Assembly (NCBI GenBank): GCA_035687245.1
Contig: DASRYH010000014.1
Span: 1-22,977, forward strand
Origin: DASRYH01 sp035687245
Lineage (GTDB): Bacteria > Actinomycetota > Coriobacteriia > Anaerosomatales > PHET01
DNA length: 22,977 nt
Reading direction: 5' to 3'
The notes beneath the pieces were generated by a model, which had not been told where the DNA came from, did not search any database, and saw nothing but the letters and a program-made list of their open reading frames with translations. Made by a program: the position numbers and the translations under genes. Each line of letters opens with the position of its first letter. Positions within the stretch are counted from its first letter, which is position 1. Of the stretch, positions 8,401 to 14,445 are shown piece by piece.

Positions 8401-11198
8401 TGTTCACTCCGACCGTCGCTCCTGGCAGCCCGGTGTCAGGCTCGACCATGTTCCGCATCCCGAACGACAACCGTATCTTCCTGGCCACCGCTGCCACTGC
8501 CTACGTCTACACGCCGCCGGTGGATCCAGCCGCTGACTCGTGGACGACGAACACCGCCTTTGCGGCTGGTGCGACCGTGGGCGCTGGTGGCGACACCGCC
8601 GTCAACACGACCGGCACCGCAACAACCGGCCAGGTCATCTACTACACGCGTGGCGGCTCGAGCAACTACATCCAGTGGAAGCCGTTCGCCGGCAGCGCCA
8701 CTGCCACCTACGGTCGCATCCAGTACCCGAGCGGCACCACGCTCAATCAGGGTCAGGGTTCGGCACTGGCGTTCGCTCCGATGTCCAACCGCATCTTCGT
8801 CATCAACAAGAACGGCACGTCGGGCAACGGTCGCCTCTACTACTACACCGGCTTCAACCGCCCCGCGAACACCAACCTCGTGTTCACTCAGGGCCCGCAG
8901 ATCGCCAACGCTGCTGGTACCACCTCCTACAACCGCCTGACCTGCGCCACGATCAACAACGTCGACTACCTGTTCTCTCTGGGCACGTCGTCGGCGAACG
9001 CTATCACGCTTCAGGTTGTGACGAACGTCGCCACCACGCCTGCGATCCTGTCGACCGGCATCAAGGCGCCGTCAGGTTGGACGACACTGGGTGACGGTGT
9101 CGATCTGCAGTACAACGCCGCCGACGGCTACCTCTACGCCATCCGCGGTGGAGGAAACGCTGGCATCGCCCGCATCCAGGTCCCGGCCAACCCGGGCGTT
9201 GCGTCCTCGTGGACCGGCGTGAACTGGACGGTGCTCTCCGGTACGCAGACGTGGCCCGCCGGCTCGTCGATCGTCTTCGCCGACGCCGACCCGCTGACCA
9301 CGGTTCCGTTCAAGTACTTCGCGGCCGGCACCCTCACCACTGCCTCAGATGTTTCGCCGGTCGCCGGCTCGATCAAGTGGGGCAAGCTGGACTGGGCGGC
9401 CACCGTCCCGGCCAACGCCACGCTGGGCATGAAGGTCGAGGGCTACCAGGGCGGTGCGTGGACGACGCTCGTCGCCAACGCCACGTCCTCACCGGTGGAC
9501 CTCAGCGCCTACACGACCGCCAGTATCACCAAGATGCGTGTCACGGCCACGTTCTCCACGAGCGCCGTGTCTGACACGGCGGCCACCCCACAGCTGACGT
9601 CGCTGACGCTCACCAGCATCAAGCAGACGTTCGTTCCGGCCTCCGGCTCGATGATCCAGTGCGAGAGCTGCCACAATACGCACCTTGCCCAGAAGGGCAC
9701 GGGCTCGTGGAGCATGGCTCGCGTCTCCAACCCAGCCAACACCAAGCAGGCCTGGACGGGCACACCAACCGACTTCTGCCTGACCTGCCACACCGGCACC
9801 AAGGCCGCTCCGCAGTCGTTCACGCCAGTCATGAACGCGACGCAGATGATCCCGTACAACGTGGCGTTCCGCAGCGTGAATAAGCCGTTCTTCCCGGGCT
9901 TCAGCAAGACGCAGACTGGCATGACCTTCAAGAGCTCCGGTCACTGGACCACCACAAGCTCGCTGAAGGCCGGTTGCGAGAACTGCCACGACCCGCACGG
10001 TTCGGACAACCCCGAGCTGACCGCCTTCACGCCGACGACCGGTGCGACGGCTGCTAACAGCCGCATCAACACCGGCACCGCGTCGCTTGAAGAGAACCTG
10101 TGCTACAAGTGCCACGGCACCGGTGCAGTGGCGGTGGGCGGTCGTCAGATGGACGTTCAGGGTCCGAGCACGGCGACCTACGGCCACCAGGCCATGGCGA
10201 CCTACAGCAAGCGTCACAGCAACGAAGAGACGATGGGCACGAACGGCATCGCCGCGAGCCGCCACGTCGAGTGCTCCGACTGCCACGACGCCCATGCTTC
10301 GGTCGCCGGTACCCACACCGCGGGTGCGAGCACTGCCGGTCTTGTCGTCAAGGGTGCCTACGGTATCCAGCCGACGTTCCCGGCCAGCAACTGGACGGCA
10401 CCGTCTGCAGTGAGTTACAACGCGGTCCAGATGACGGGCACGCAGGCCGAAGCGCTCCTGTGCTTCAAGTGCCACGCCGGCCCCGGCACGCCGCTAGGTT
10501 CGGTCACGACCGGCTCGGGGACCTACACGCGCACCGATCTCGCGCTCGAGTTCAACCCGAACAACTTCTCGGTGCACAACGTCATGGGCAGCGCGACGGG
10601 TATGAAGTCGAGCTTCACCTACACCGACTCCGGTGGAACGAGCCGCACGCAGACCTTCGCGATCCCGACCGCCAACGTCTTCGCGGCCGGCTGGAACCAG
10701 AACTCGAAGGTCACCTGCACCGACTGCCACACGGGCGGTACGGCCGCCCAGGCCAAGGGCCCCCACGGCTCCTCGGTCAAGTACATGATCGACCCGGCCT
10801 ACACGTCGGACTGGAGGACCGCCTACCTCGTCAACAGCGGTACGGGTATGCGCACCTCCTCCGACGCCACGGGTGCCACGGTTATCTGCGCCAAGTGCCA
10901 CGACCTCTACGGCACTGCGTTCAGCAACGGTGCACACGGGGACAGCCATCACCGCAGCTCGAGCCGCCCGTGCGTGGCCTGCCACATCGCCATTCCGCAC
11001 GGTTGGAAGCGTCCGCGCCTGCTCGTTAACGCCGCGCGCGACGCTGCCCCGTACTTGGCAACCGGACGTACGACGAGCAACACGTTCGCCGGATTCCTGT
11101 CGACCACGAACCACACGGGTACGACCACCATCTCGTGGGCCAAGGGCGACTGCCAGGGCTGCGGCGAGCACGGCACGAAGACGCCGTACATGCCCTAG
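2430..11198 (+). CDS. Giant secreted multiheme c-type cytochrome (71 candidate haem motifs)
   Basis: The predicted 2,922-residue exported protein probably conducts electrons outside the membrane. Residues 1-41 form a signal peptide: a basic start, a hydrophobic core at 20-34 and cleavage near A-F-A41. Two Ig-like beta domains follow (about 45-235). Hand-counted haem motifs number 53 CXXCH, 15 CX4CH, 2 CX5CH and 1 CX6CH. They fall into an N-terminal group (motifs 1-5, from residue 241), a tandem array (6-56, residues 398 to about 1690), a closing group (57-62, to about 1872), a haem-free beta-rich domain (about 1873-2410) and a nine-motif C-terminal part (63-71, to about 2852). The alternating CX4CH/CXXCH pattern resembles the Geobacter CxxxxCH...CXXCH domain family. 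There is no C-terminal membrane anchor or LPXTG signal. I chose ATG 2430, which has GGAGG at 2421-2425, over the in-frame TTG at 2418. Upstream ResB/CcsB would mature it. The electron acceptor and partners are unknown. Confidence 0.92.
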   Translation: MGGASAHRAQKAARGAGVARLCLAITLISLFLLTNASFAFAASTYYDMSPAAGTTSASAMPLLSVKVSDPAGISGGYQLKIDGASKTPKTKWGPGNAYVELYYQPTSALTNGNHTIYASVLTGAGRTSTTWTFKVGQPPTIGPLTPADGATVNTQKPTISAVVNTAGGTLASQSMTVDGAFVASTYDAATKTVSYTPALRLANGRIHSATLTATDSSGASTTVTWSFTVQVYASMVDTRGCTECHTAYPASHPMTNCDGCHAATAPFPAYWNMEASAPHDADYLLGIDCSYCHAGVFPTVPSHTADVSTQHIAGSDMSGCSCHVSDLTIEHNRYLTSTGDAFTCATCHESTNPQVQAGMAAGTRRCADCHTIPNLHPYGEIDHLADINEIADLSGKKCVDCHDADLLIEHEKATASSAGDACATCHDTPRDSFEAWNQTCSQGGCHAAGSATAMHGNQGVAHARSASADTCDGSGCHSGDVAALHAGVSTTVGAITVTSCSVCHAPGVTPTKDCSACHSGHGDLNPIHAATVGNAAITIKGNTYDEMPCADCHASSSLLDTHNNTCATCHPTAYDSVAGNWDKSCSQGGCHTTGAAAMHGGVDAAHTVDSISCTDAGCHEGEGDIAMIHETVGCDACHGAGKTPSTACADCHDTETPHGDVTATHAATVSSADFSISGVDFGTKDCADCHEESNLLDVHPGACVTCHPDPRNSVGEWNKGCSVGDCHTLGNPNPMHGAIDAAHEHDSVNASCFEGGCHTDIASTSVAAIHKDVTVEVDGVTRASCGICHVKGQTPTRDCLSCHPERAQSHGYEAAAHAATPAAADITIAGETFAGMVCADCHKLELKPEHSRAGLSSTGACSECHAALVGELNGWTKGCAQGGCHTAGSDKPMHGDADAAHARPASADSCAESGCHADVSVAALHKDKSQTVGEITRTSCQICHAEGVTGANDCTTCHDMGSPHGPIAASHTAELSAQPISFGGRDYGTHECTECHASDSLLTLHANQCTTCHPAPKDSLEPAWQKGCAQGGCHTAGTSAPMHDGIVIVHAVTRNACSTVGCHYTDGTSVAALHATASTVVEGQTRTSCQICHAPGVTPSTDCATCHDLGSPHVDTTLAHSGAPVGCTGASCHGEICDVSNLHTAQGCQTCHFTGTAPTAECATCHTNSAYAHGYTVENHTGELANTVTILGKGYSVQCASCHDAATGEMDLKPVHVAVGKGACTQCHPMIVPDVVTTWDGTCAQAGCHGVADSQPEHVRMDEAHAMMPVAKDCLAGGRCHVGGSLPEIHENASTTVSGEVYSGCQVCHKNSVATPEVPVFVDPNGSEWTNECLGCHADRWEQHGYEAAWHQSTVTSGEAVIESFTETVQCADCHDAELAPEHTKVSLGCDNCHPSPRDAFTTWNKGCQQANCHTSDSTSPMHDEITPRHLPTEHSAGCVIDGCHLGHTIAPGWGTNLPEMHKNATAVVNGQTVSSCMVCHYNNEYRPNSPTEAPAFSCDAQGIPNTRECDVCHPQGENVMHAYSFVNHDTSNLTAESITIGATTWPAMACTRCHYTELSSEHARNVSDFKSKGCANCHPAPYESLEAEGQVIGGWNKTCVQAGCHADGSPTEMHADATAHHTPLSANAGCMATSACHSAGGATLADLHSQATTTVAGVTRTSCDVCHGDFKNQSMPPSQDCNFCHPQMWDGSAVIDHVNENTLHPSTSAASCSSDESSCHSKYLMKEHKKYAPSAGGTFTCATCHDSTDPTTLAAITGNDTRCEACHTSAHGAQETASNTSCLDCHGASSVEMSAVSTDGAYANTAGDHTYFTSSAHNTIQTTPTVGAQDTSIQCTVCHNHSRDIEKAIEYRYTGWPNPEQNHEDLCYQCHTSQVTFVNEPNKPNAWNGRSVQADFQRYSKHTISTGDGSWVDQEVPTALSDATVAAFNAEVLSNLQVATGPIVKLAQDTSGGTNPAAQTGLLFGKVGGATALSQYKAADNAWNGSNSALFTPTVAPGSPVSGSTMFRIPNDNRIFLATAATAYVYTPPVDPAADSWTTNTAFAAGATVGAGGDTAVNTTGTATTGQVIYYTRGGSSNYIQWKPFAGSATATYGRIQYPSGTTLNQGQGSALAFAPMSNRIFVINKNGTSGNGRLYYYTGFNRPANTNLVFTQGPQIANAAGTTSYNRLTCATINNVDYLFSLGTSSANAITLQVVTNVATTPAILSTGIKAPSGWTTLGDGVDLQYNAADGYLYAIRGGGNAGIARIQVPANPGVASSWTGVNWTVLSGTQTWPAGSSIVFADADPLTTVPFKYFAAGTLTTASDVSPVAGSIKWGKLDWAATVPANATLGMKVEGYQGGAWTTLVANATSSPVDLSAYTTASITKMRVTATFSTSAVSDTAATPQLTSLTLTSIKQTFVPASGSMIQCESCHNTHLAQKGTGSWSMARVSNPANTKQAWTGTPTDFCLTCHTGTKAAPQSFTPVMNATQMIPYNVAFRSVNKPFFPGFSKTQTGMTFKSSGHWTTTSSLKAGCENCHDPHGSDNPELTAFTPTTGATAANSRINTGTASLEENLCYKCHGTGAVAVGGRQMDVQGPSTATYGHQAMATYSKRHSNEETMGTNGIAASRHVECSDCHDAHASVAGTHTAGASTAGLVVKGAYGIQPTFPASNWTAPSAVSYNAVQMTGTQAEALLCFKCHAGPGTPLGSVTTGSGTYTRTDLALEFNPNNFSVHNVMGSATGMKSSFTYTDSGGTSRTQTFAIPTANVFAAGWNQNSKVTCTDCHTGGTAAQAKGPHGSSVKYMIDPAYTSDWRTAYLVNSGTGMRTSSDATGATVICAKCHDLYGTAFSNGAHGDSHHRSSSRPCVACHIAIPHGWKRPRLLVNAARDAAPYLATGRTTSNTFAGFLSTTNHTGTTTISWAKGDCQGCGEHGTKTPYMP
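3621..7565 (+). repeat. Tandem array of six-haem modules (8 full, 1 half) inside the cytochrome
   Basis: Each full module runs CXXCH, CXXCH-P, then C-X4-CH (typically C-x-Q-G-G-CH followed by P-M-H), then C-X4-CH or C-X5-CH, then a V-A-A-L-H-K segment, CXICH-type, CXXCH, and a roughly 40-residue linker with I-T-I-x-G. Module starts (first Cys codon) are 3621, 4074, 4485, 4941, 5403, 6024, 6540 and 7080, ending before 7566. Spacings are 137-180 residues, except that the 5403-6024 interval (207 residues) also contains a half module. The copies are diverged, so the array is old or under constraint to keep haem spacing. Confidence 0.88.
5808..6023 (+). repeat. Half module (three haem motifs) interrupting the array
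   Basis: Motifs 36-38 (C-T-G-A-S-C-H, C-Q-T-C-H, C-A-T-C-H) match the last three positions of the module, including the S-N-L-H and T-A-P-T-x-x-C context. The first three motifs (CXXCH, CXXCH, CX-Q-G-G-CH) are missing. This looks like an in-frame internal deletion or unequal recombination within the array. Confidence 0.7.
8046..9659 (+). other. Haem-free beta-rich domain of the cytochrome (propeller-like plus beta-sandwich)
   Basis: About 538 residues without a single CXXCH separate motifs 62 and 63. Four recurring segments resemble propeller blades, each ending in an N/D-x-x-I/L-F/Y hydrophobic strand: N-D-N-R-I-F-L, S-N-R-I-F-V-I, N-N-V-D-Y-L-F, A-A-D-G-Y-L-Y-A-I. The final 90 residues or so (from about 9370) look like a beta-sandwich module, with L-D-W-A-A-T-V-P, a central V-D-L-S and a closing T-P-Q-L-T-S-L-T-L. 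The role may be binding of a mineral, polymer or partner protein; this is inference. Confidence 0.55.
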
Positions 11199-11218
11199 AC
11201 GGTTTCACTCGTGACAAG

Positions 11219-11248
11219 CAGGAGGGTGGGCATGCGCCCACCCTCCTG
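11219..11248 (+). terminator. Strong hairpin ending the cytochrome transcript
   Basis: A perfect 13-bp stem (arms 11219-11231 and 11236-11248, GC-rich) has an ATGC loop and starts 20 bp after the cytochrome stop. The tail is only weakly T-rich (ACGTTTC), so termination may be partial or the hairpin may also protect the 3' end of the long mRNA. Confidence 0.7.
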
Positions 11249-11340
11249 ACGTTTCACCACAAAGGAGTAGTCTGGCATCGCACAGTCGCAGTCGCGGCCG
11301 TCGCGCCATCACCAACAGGCAAGGCACGGGGTCCCAAACG

Positions 11341-12828
11341 ATGTCGAAAGTCCTGCTCATAGCTCCGCCCTACCACTGCTGGGGAGTCCAGGTCATCGGC
11401 ACCTGGCCGCCGCTGCAGATCGCCTACCTCGCCGGCGCGGCGCTCGACTCCGGCCATGAGGTGCGCATCTGCGACGCCATGAACAACGGCTTCACCTTCG
11501 ACGACGTGCGCAAAGAGATTGCCGAATACGCGCCTGATGTCGTGGTTACGATGGACTACCTGCCGGTCTCTGGCGCCATCAGCACCGCCACGGTGCCCGC
11601 GGCCCTTGAGACGCTCGCGATCGCCAAGCAGGTCGATCCCACGATCACCACCATCATCGGCGGCCCGCACCCGACCTTCCTCTACGAGGAGATCCTTGCC
11701 GAAGGCGAGTTCCCACCCGACTTCGTCTTGCGCGGCGAGTCAGAGCTCACCTTCGCCGAGTTGCTTGCCACGCTCGATAGCGGCGGCGACCTTTCGGCAG
11801 TCGAGGGTCTCGCCTTCACTCGCGAAGGCGAGCCAGTTACGACCCCGATGCGAGCGCACATAGCGAACCTCGACACGATCCGCCCTGCGTGGGAGCTGCT
11901 CGACTGGAGCCTGTATCACTACAACATCGAGCCGTGGGGGAGGATGGCCTCCATCCTTACGACGCGCGGCTGCATGATGGGCTGCTCGTTCTGCTCGCAC
12001 CGCGCGTTCTGGCGCGGCGACTGGCGAGCGCGCGATCCGCGCAAGGTGATGGACGAGATCCGGCTTCTCGTGGAGAAGTTCGAGGTCGAGTTCATCACAC
12101 TCATCGACCCGTACCCCACCAACGACCGCGATCGCTGGGAGCTGCAGCTCGACCTGCTCATCGAGGCTAAGCTGCCGGTCCACCTGCTGATGGAGACGCG
12201 GGTCGAGGACATCATTCGCGACGAGGACCTGCTGCCCAAGTACAAGGCCGCCGGCATCATCCACATGTATCTGGGTGCGGAGTCCAGCACCGACGCGATG
12301 CTCGAGAGCCTGAACAAGGGCACCGATACCGACATGAACAAGCGTGCCATCGACCTGCTGCGCGAGCACGACATCATGACCGAGGCGTCGTTCATGGTCG
12401 GCTTCCCCGAAGAAACGTGGGACACGATCGCGCATACAGCTGCCGAAGCCGTGCGTCTGAACCCCGACATCGCCGTCTTCCCGGTGATCACGCCGATGCC
12501 GTTCACGCCGCTGTTCGAGGAGTACCGCGACCGCATACGCACCACCGACTGGTCCAACTACAACCTCATGACGCCGATCGTGGAGCCCTATGAGATGTCG
12601 CTCGACGACGTCTACCGCGGCCTGGCCAAGTGCTACATGACCTTCTACTCACAGAAGATGAAGGAAGTCGCTGAGCTGCCTGACGGCTTCAAGCGCCGCT
12701 ACATGATGAGCGCCTTTGAGCAGATGATGAAGGACTACGGCACGCGTTTCGACTTCCTCCGCGAAGAGATGCCAGCCGACATGCGGGGCATGGGCCATCC
12801 AAGCGGTGCTGCCGAAGGCGCCGCGTAG
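11341..12828 (+). CDS. Cobalamin-binding-type radical SAM protein (BchE-like superfamily)
   Basis: The 495-residue protein is built like B12-dependent radical SAM enzymes. Residues 1 to about 150 are a Rossmann-like cobalamin-binding domain, with K-V-L-L-I-A-P-P-Y at the start, G-H-E-V-R-I-C-D-A and I-I-G-G-P-H-P-T. The radical SAM core follows with the cluster motif C211-M-M-G-C215-S-F-C218, and later a G-F-P-E-E-T-W motif typical of the superfamily. A helical C-terminal extension ends the chain. Members methylate unactivated carbons or remodel ring systems; the substrate cannot be told from sequence. The ATG at 11341 is supported by the family-typical N-terminus, although no strong ribosome site precedes it. 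The preceding 92 bp (11249-11340) hold only a weak promoter-like pair. It heads a three-gene set with two small membrane proteins. Confidence 0.8.
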   Translation: MSKVLLIAPPYHCWGVQVIGTWPPLQIAYLAGAALDSGHEVRICDAMNNGFTFDDVRKEIAEYAPDVVVTMDYLPVSGAISTATVPAALETLAIAKQVDPTITTIIGGPHPTFLYEEILAEGEFPPDFVLRGESELTFAELLATLDSGGDLSAVEGLAFTREGEPVTTPMRAHIANLDTIRPAWELLDWSLYHYNIEPWGRMASILTTRGCMMGCSFCSHRAFWRGDWRARDPRKVMDEIRLLVEKFEVEFITLIDPYPTNDRDRWELQLDLLIEAKLPVHLLMETRVEDIIRDEDLLPKYKAAGIIHMYLGAESSTDAMLESLNKGTDTDMNKRAIDLLREHDIMTEASFMVGFPEETWDTIAHTAAEAVRLNPDIAVFPVITPMPFTPLFEEYRDRIRTTDWSNYNLMTPIVEPYEMSLDDVYRGLAKCYMTFYSQKMKEVAELPDGFKRRYMMSAFEQMMKDYGTRFDFLREEMPADMRGMGHPSGAAEGAA

Positions 12829-12833
12829 CCCCC

Positions 12834-13169
12834 ATGCGCCTGCGTATCATCAACAACTTCCTGCACGACACCTGCACAGGCACCTGGGCGGCTTGCCTGA
12901 TTGTGCTGCTGGTGCTTGAGAGCCGCCTTGCAGGCATCCCCGCCGAAGCCGTGCGCGCGATACAGGAGTCGCAGATGGCGGTCTTTTGGCTGGCAGTGGT
13001 CGCGCTGGTGGGGCTCGCCGTGACCGGCGGCATCCGCCTTGGCTACTGGCGACGCGAGGCCACGCCTGAGGAGCTCGCCGAGAAGAGGCGGCTGCTCTGG
13101 ATCAAGCACGTCGCCTTCCTGGTGGTCTATGGGCTGTGCACCGTGTGGGCGTGGAGCATCGCGCGATGA
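12834..13169 (+). CDS. Small three-helix membrane protein, unknown function
   Basis: The 111-residue product has three predicted membrane segments (about 15-30, 48-66, 89-108). A histidine in an N-N-F-L-H-D-T segment before helix 1 and another in W-I-K-H-V-A-F at the start of helix 3 could bind b-type haem or a metal, recalling small CopD-like or cytochrome-b-like proteins. This is only a resemblance; I do not recognise a named family. It starts 5 nt after the radical SAM stop and its own stop overlaps the next ATG, so all three genes are probably co-translated. Membrane location is well supported; function is open. Confidence 0.7.
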   Translation: MRLRIINNFLHDTCTGTWAACLIVLLVLESRLAGIPAEAVRAIQESQMAVFWLAVVALVGLAVTGGIRLGYWRREATPEELAEKRRLLWIKHVAFLVVYGLCTVWAWSIAR

Positions 13170-13549
13170 TGACGCGGGCGCGCAAGGCCGACGCGATCGA
13201 CTTCGGACTGAGTGTCTTTGCCGCGATGATCCTCTGGCCGTTTCCCATCGCGCGGCAGTACCTCCCGGCGTTTCTGCAGGTCGCGGGCGTGCTCGTCACA
13301 ATCGTCATCGCGCTTGTGGCATACGGCACGGTCGCAACCGCGTGGCGCAAGACAACGGCGGGGGCCTACCTCTGCGACGTCGGGCTAGAAGGGGAGGGCG
13401 GCCCGCTACGCTTCGGCCTCGGCTGGATGCTGCTAGCGGTAGCCGGGCTCTTCAAACCGCAGCTGCTCGTGGGCTCTGGGAGCGCGTTGGCGCGGCTTTC
13501 AGGCCGCTGGTACGACCTTTCGGAAAGCGATGCCGTGGGGCGCGAGTAG
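13166..13549 (+). CDS. Small membrane protein, RDD-like
   Basis: The 127-residue product has two to three hydrophobic segments. The opening R-K-A-D-A-I-D-F and a later A-W-R-K-T-T-A-G-A-Y-L-C-D-V-G-L resemble the start and the post-helix signature of RDD-family membrane proteins, which are poorly characterised. A longer frame opens at 13136, but I prefer the ATG at 13166. It overlaps the preceding stop as ATGA, a standard coupling arrangement, and gives the family-like N-terminus. The chain ends with a short soluble tail. RDD assignment is tentative. Confidence 0.6.
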   Translation: MMTRARKADAIDFGLSVFAAMILWPFPIARQYLPAFLQVAGVLVTIVIALVAYGTVATAWRKTTAGAYLCDVGLEGEGGPLRFGLGWMLLAVAGLFKPQLLVGSGSALARLSGRWYDLSESDAVGRE

Positions 13550-13577
13550 CTGCGAAGTTGTACGCCCGGCACCGTGG

Positions 13578-13606
13578 TAGACACCTGCGAGACACGCGGG
13601 TATACT
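13578..13606 (+). promoter_or_regulatory. Promoter of the infC-rpmI-rplT operon
   Basis: TAGACA (13578-13583) and TATACT (13601-13606) are separated by exactly 17 nt, each one mismatch from the sigma70 consensus. Transcription should start near 13613, giving a leader of about 237 nt before infC. This is the best promoter match in the window. Confidence 0.8.
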
Positions 13607-13612
13607 TCCTCC

Positions 13613-13849
13613 GCTAACCGAATACTGCAGAAGTGGGACCCCGCCTACGTGTGAGATTGGTCCCCACCACCGCGGCGCCGATGAGGCAGCTGCATGGTCG
13701 ATGAGATGTGATACGTCACGAGTCCCGCCACAGGTGGGTCTTTTCGGCGGTATCGTGTGCTCCCGTCGGCCGAAGCCGCGGGAGTTTTTTGTTAGGTCAA
13801 GCGACCTGCCACGAGGGTGGGTCGGGCTAGACACGGAGGTGAGCTGCCT
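13613..13849 (+). promoter_or_regulatory. Structured 5' leader of infC with attenuator
   Basis: The leader contains a hairpin of GTGGGACC (13633-13640) with GGTCCCCAC (13659-13667, one bulged C). Farther down are competing pairings: CCCGCC (13724-13729) can pair with GGTGGG (13733-13738) or partly with GGCGG (13746-13750). An intrinsic terminator at 13760-13790 follows. In many bacteria this operon is autoregulated through leader RNA bound by L20 or through attenuation. The arrangement fits such control, but the effector is not evident, and no T-box consensus is present here. Confidence 0.6.
13760..13790 (+). terminator. Intrinsic terminator in the infC leader (attenuator)
   Basis: CTCCCG-T-CGGC (13760-13770) pairs with GCCG-CGGGAG (13775-13784) around a CGAA tetraloop with one bulged T, followed by six T residues (13785-13790). 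It lies 60 nt upstream of the infC start and well downstream of the promoter, so it most likely makes operon expression conditional. Confidence 0.8.
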
Positions 13850-13852
13850 ATC
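13835..13852 (+). promoter_or_regulatory. Ribosome binding site deciding an ATC start for infC
   Basis: GGAGGTGA (13835-13842) is followed after 7 nt by ATC (13850-13852), which opens the conserved IF3 N-terminus. No ATG, GTG or TTG lies in frame at a workable distance; the in-frame CTG at 13844 is only one base from the Shine-Dalgarno sequence. Confidence 0.8.
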
Positions 13853-14434
13853 AGCAGCACGGAGTATCGGCTTAACGATCGCATCCGGGCTCAGCGGTGC
13901 CGTCTTATCGGCGTCGATGGGAGCCAGCTTGGCATCTTCATCATGAGCGAAGCGCTCAGGATCGCAGATGACCAGGGTCTGGACCTGGTTGAGATCGCGC
14001 CGACCGCGGACCCGCCCGTCTGCAAGATCATGGACTTCGGCAAGTACAAGTACGAGCTGTCCATGAAGGAAAAGGCCGCGCGCAAGAACCAGTCCAAGGT
14101 CGAGATCAAAGAGATGAAGTTTCGACCGAAGGTGGACAAGCACGACTACGAGACCAAGAAGAAGCACATCCTGCGCTTCCTCGATGCCGGTGCCAAGGTG
14201 AAGGTCACGATCATGTTCCGCGGTCGTGAGATGGCGCACCCGGAGCTGGGCCTGAATATCCTCGAGAAGCTTGCCGGGGAGCTCGCCGAGCTCGCGATCA
14301 TCGAGACGCAGCCTAAGCTCGAAGGCCGCAACATGCACATGCTGCTGTCTCCTCTGAAGAAGAAGGAGATCAAGGCGGTGGCCGAAGAGCCTGAGACCGA
14401 AGAAGACGCCGAAGTGGCGGAAGAGACAGAGTAG
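13850..14434 (+). CDS. infC: Translation initiation factor IF-3
   Basis: IF-3 binds the 30S subunit, checks start-codon and initiator tRNA pairing, and prevents premature 50S joining. The 194-residue product shows the N-domain (Y-R-L-N-D-R-I-R-A, then R-L-I-G-V-D-G-S-Q-L-G-I), the hallmark P-P-V-C-K-I-M-D-F-G-K-Y-K-Y-E and a lysine-rich linker. The C-domain (F-R-P-K-V-D-K-H-D-Y through M-F-R-G-R-E-M) is followed by an acidic tail rich in Glu. The start is the unusual ATC at 13850. In Escherichia coli infC also uses a rare codon (AUU), which lets IF-3 repress its own synthesis by rejecting non-canonical starts; the same logic is likely here. It is first in the infC-rpmI-rplT operon, 11 nt before rpmI. 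Confidence 0.93.
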   Translation: MSSTEYRLNDRIRAQRCRLIGVDGSQLGIFIMSEALRIADDQGLDLVEIAPTADPPVCKIMDFGKYKYELSMKEKAARKNQSKVEIKEMKFRPKVDKHDYETKKKHILRFLDAGAKVKVTIMFRGREMAHPELGLNILEKLAGELAELAIIETQPKLEGRNMHMLLSPLKKKEIKAVAEEPETEEDAEVAEETE

Positions 14435-14445
14435 GAGACGAGTAG

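Noticed and set aside
11246..11273. CTGACG/TAGTCT pair as promoter of the radical SAM gene
   Set aside because: Both boxes match poorly and the -35 overlaps the terminator hairpin of the cytochrome gene; not strong enough to list.
13659..13680. T-box-like stretch (ACCACCGCGG) in the infC leader
   Set aside because: It lacks the TGGNACCGCG core and no specifier arrangement fits; the match to the consensus is partial and expected in GC-rich RNA.
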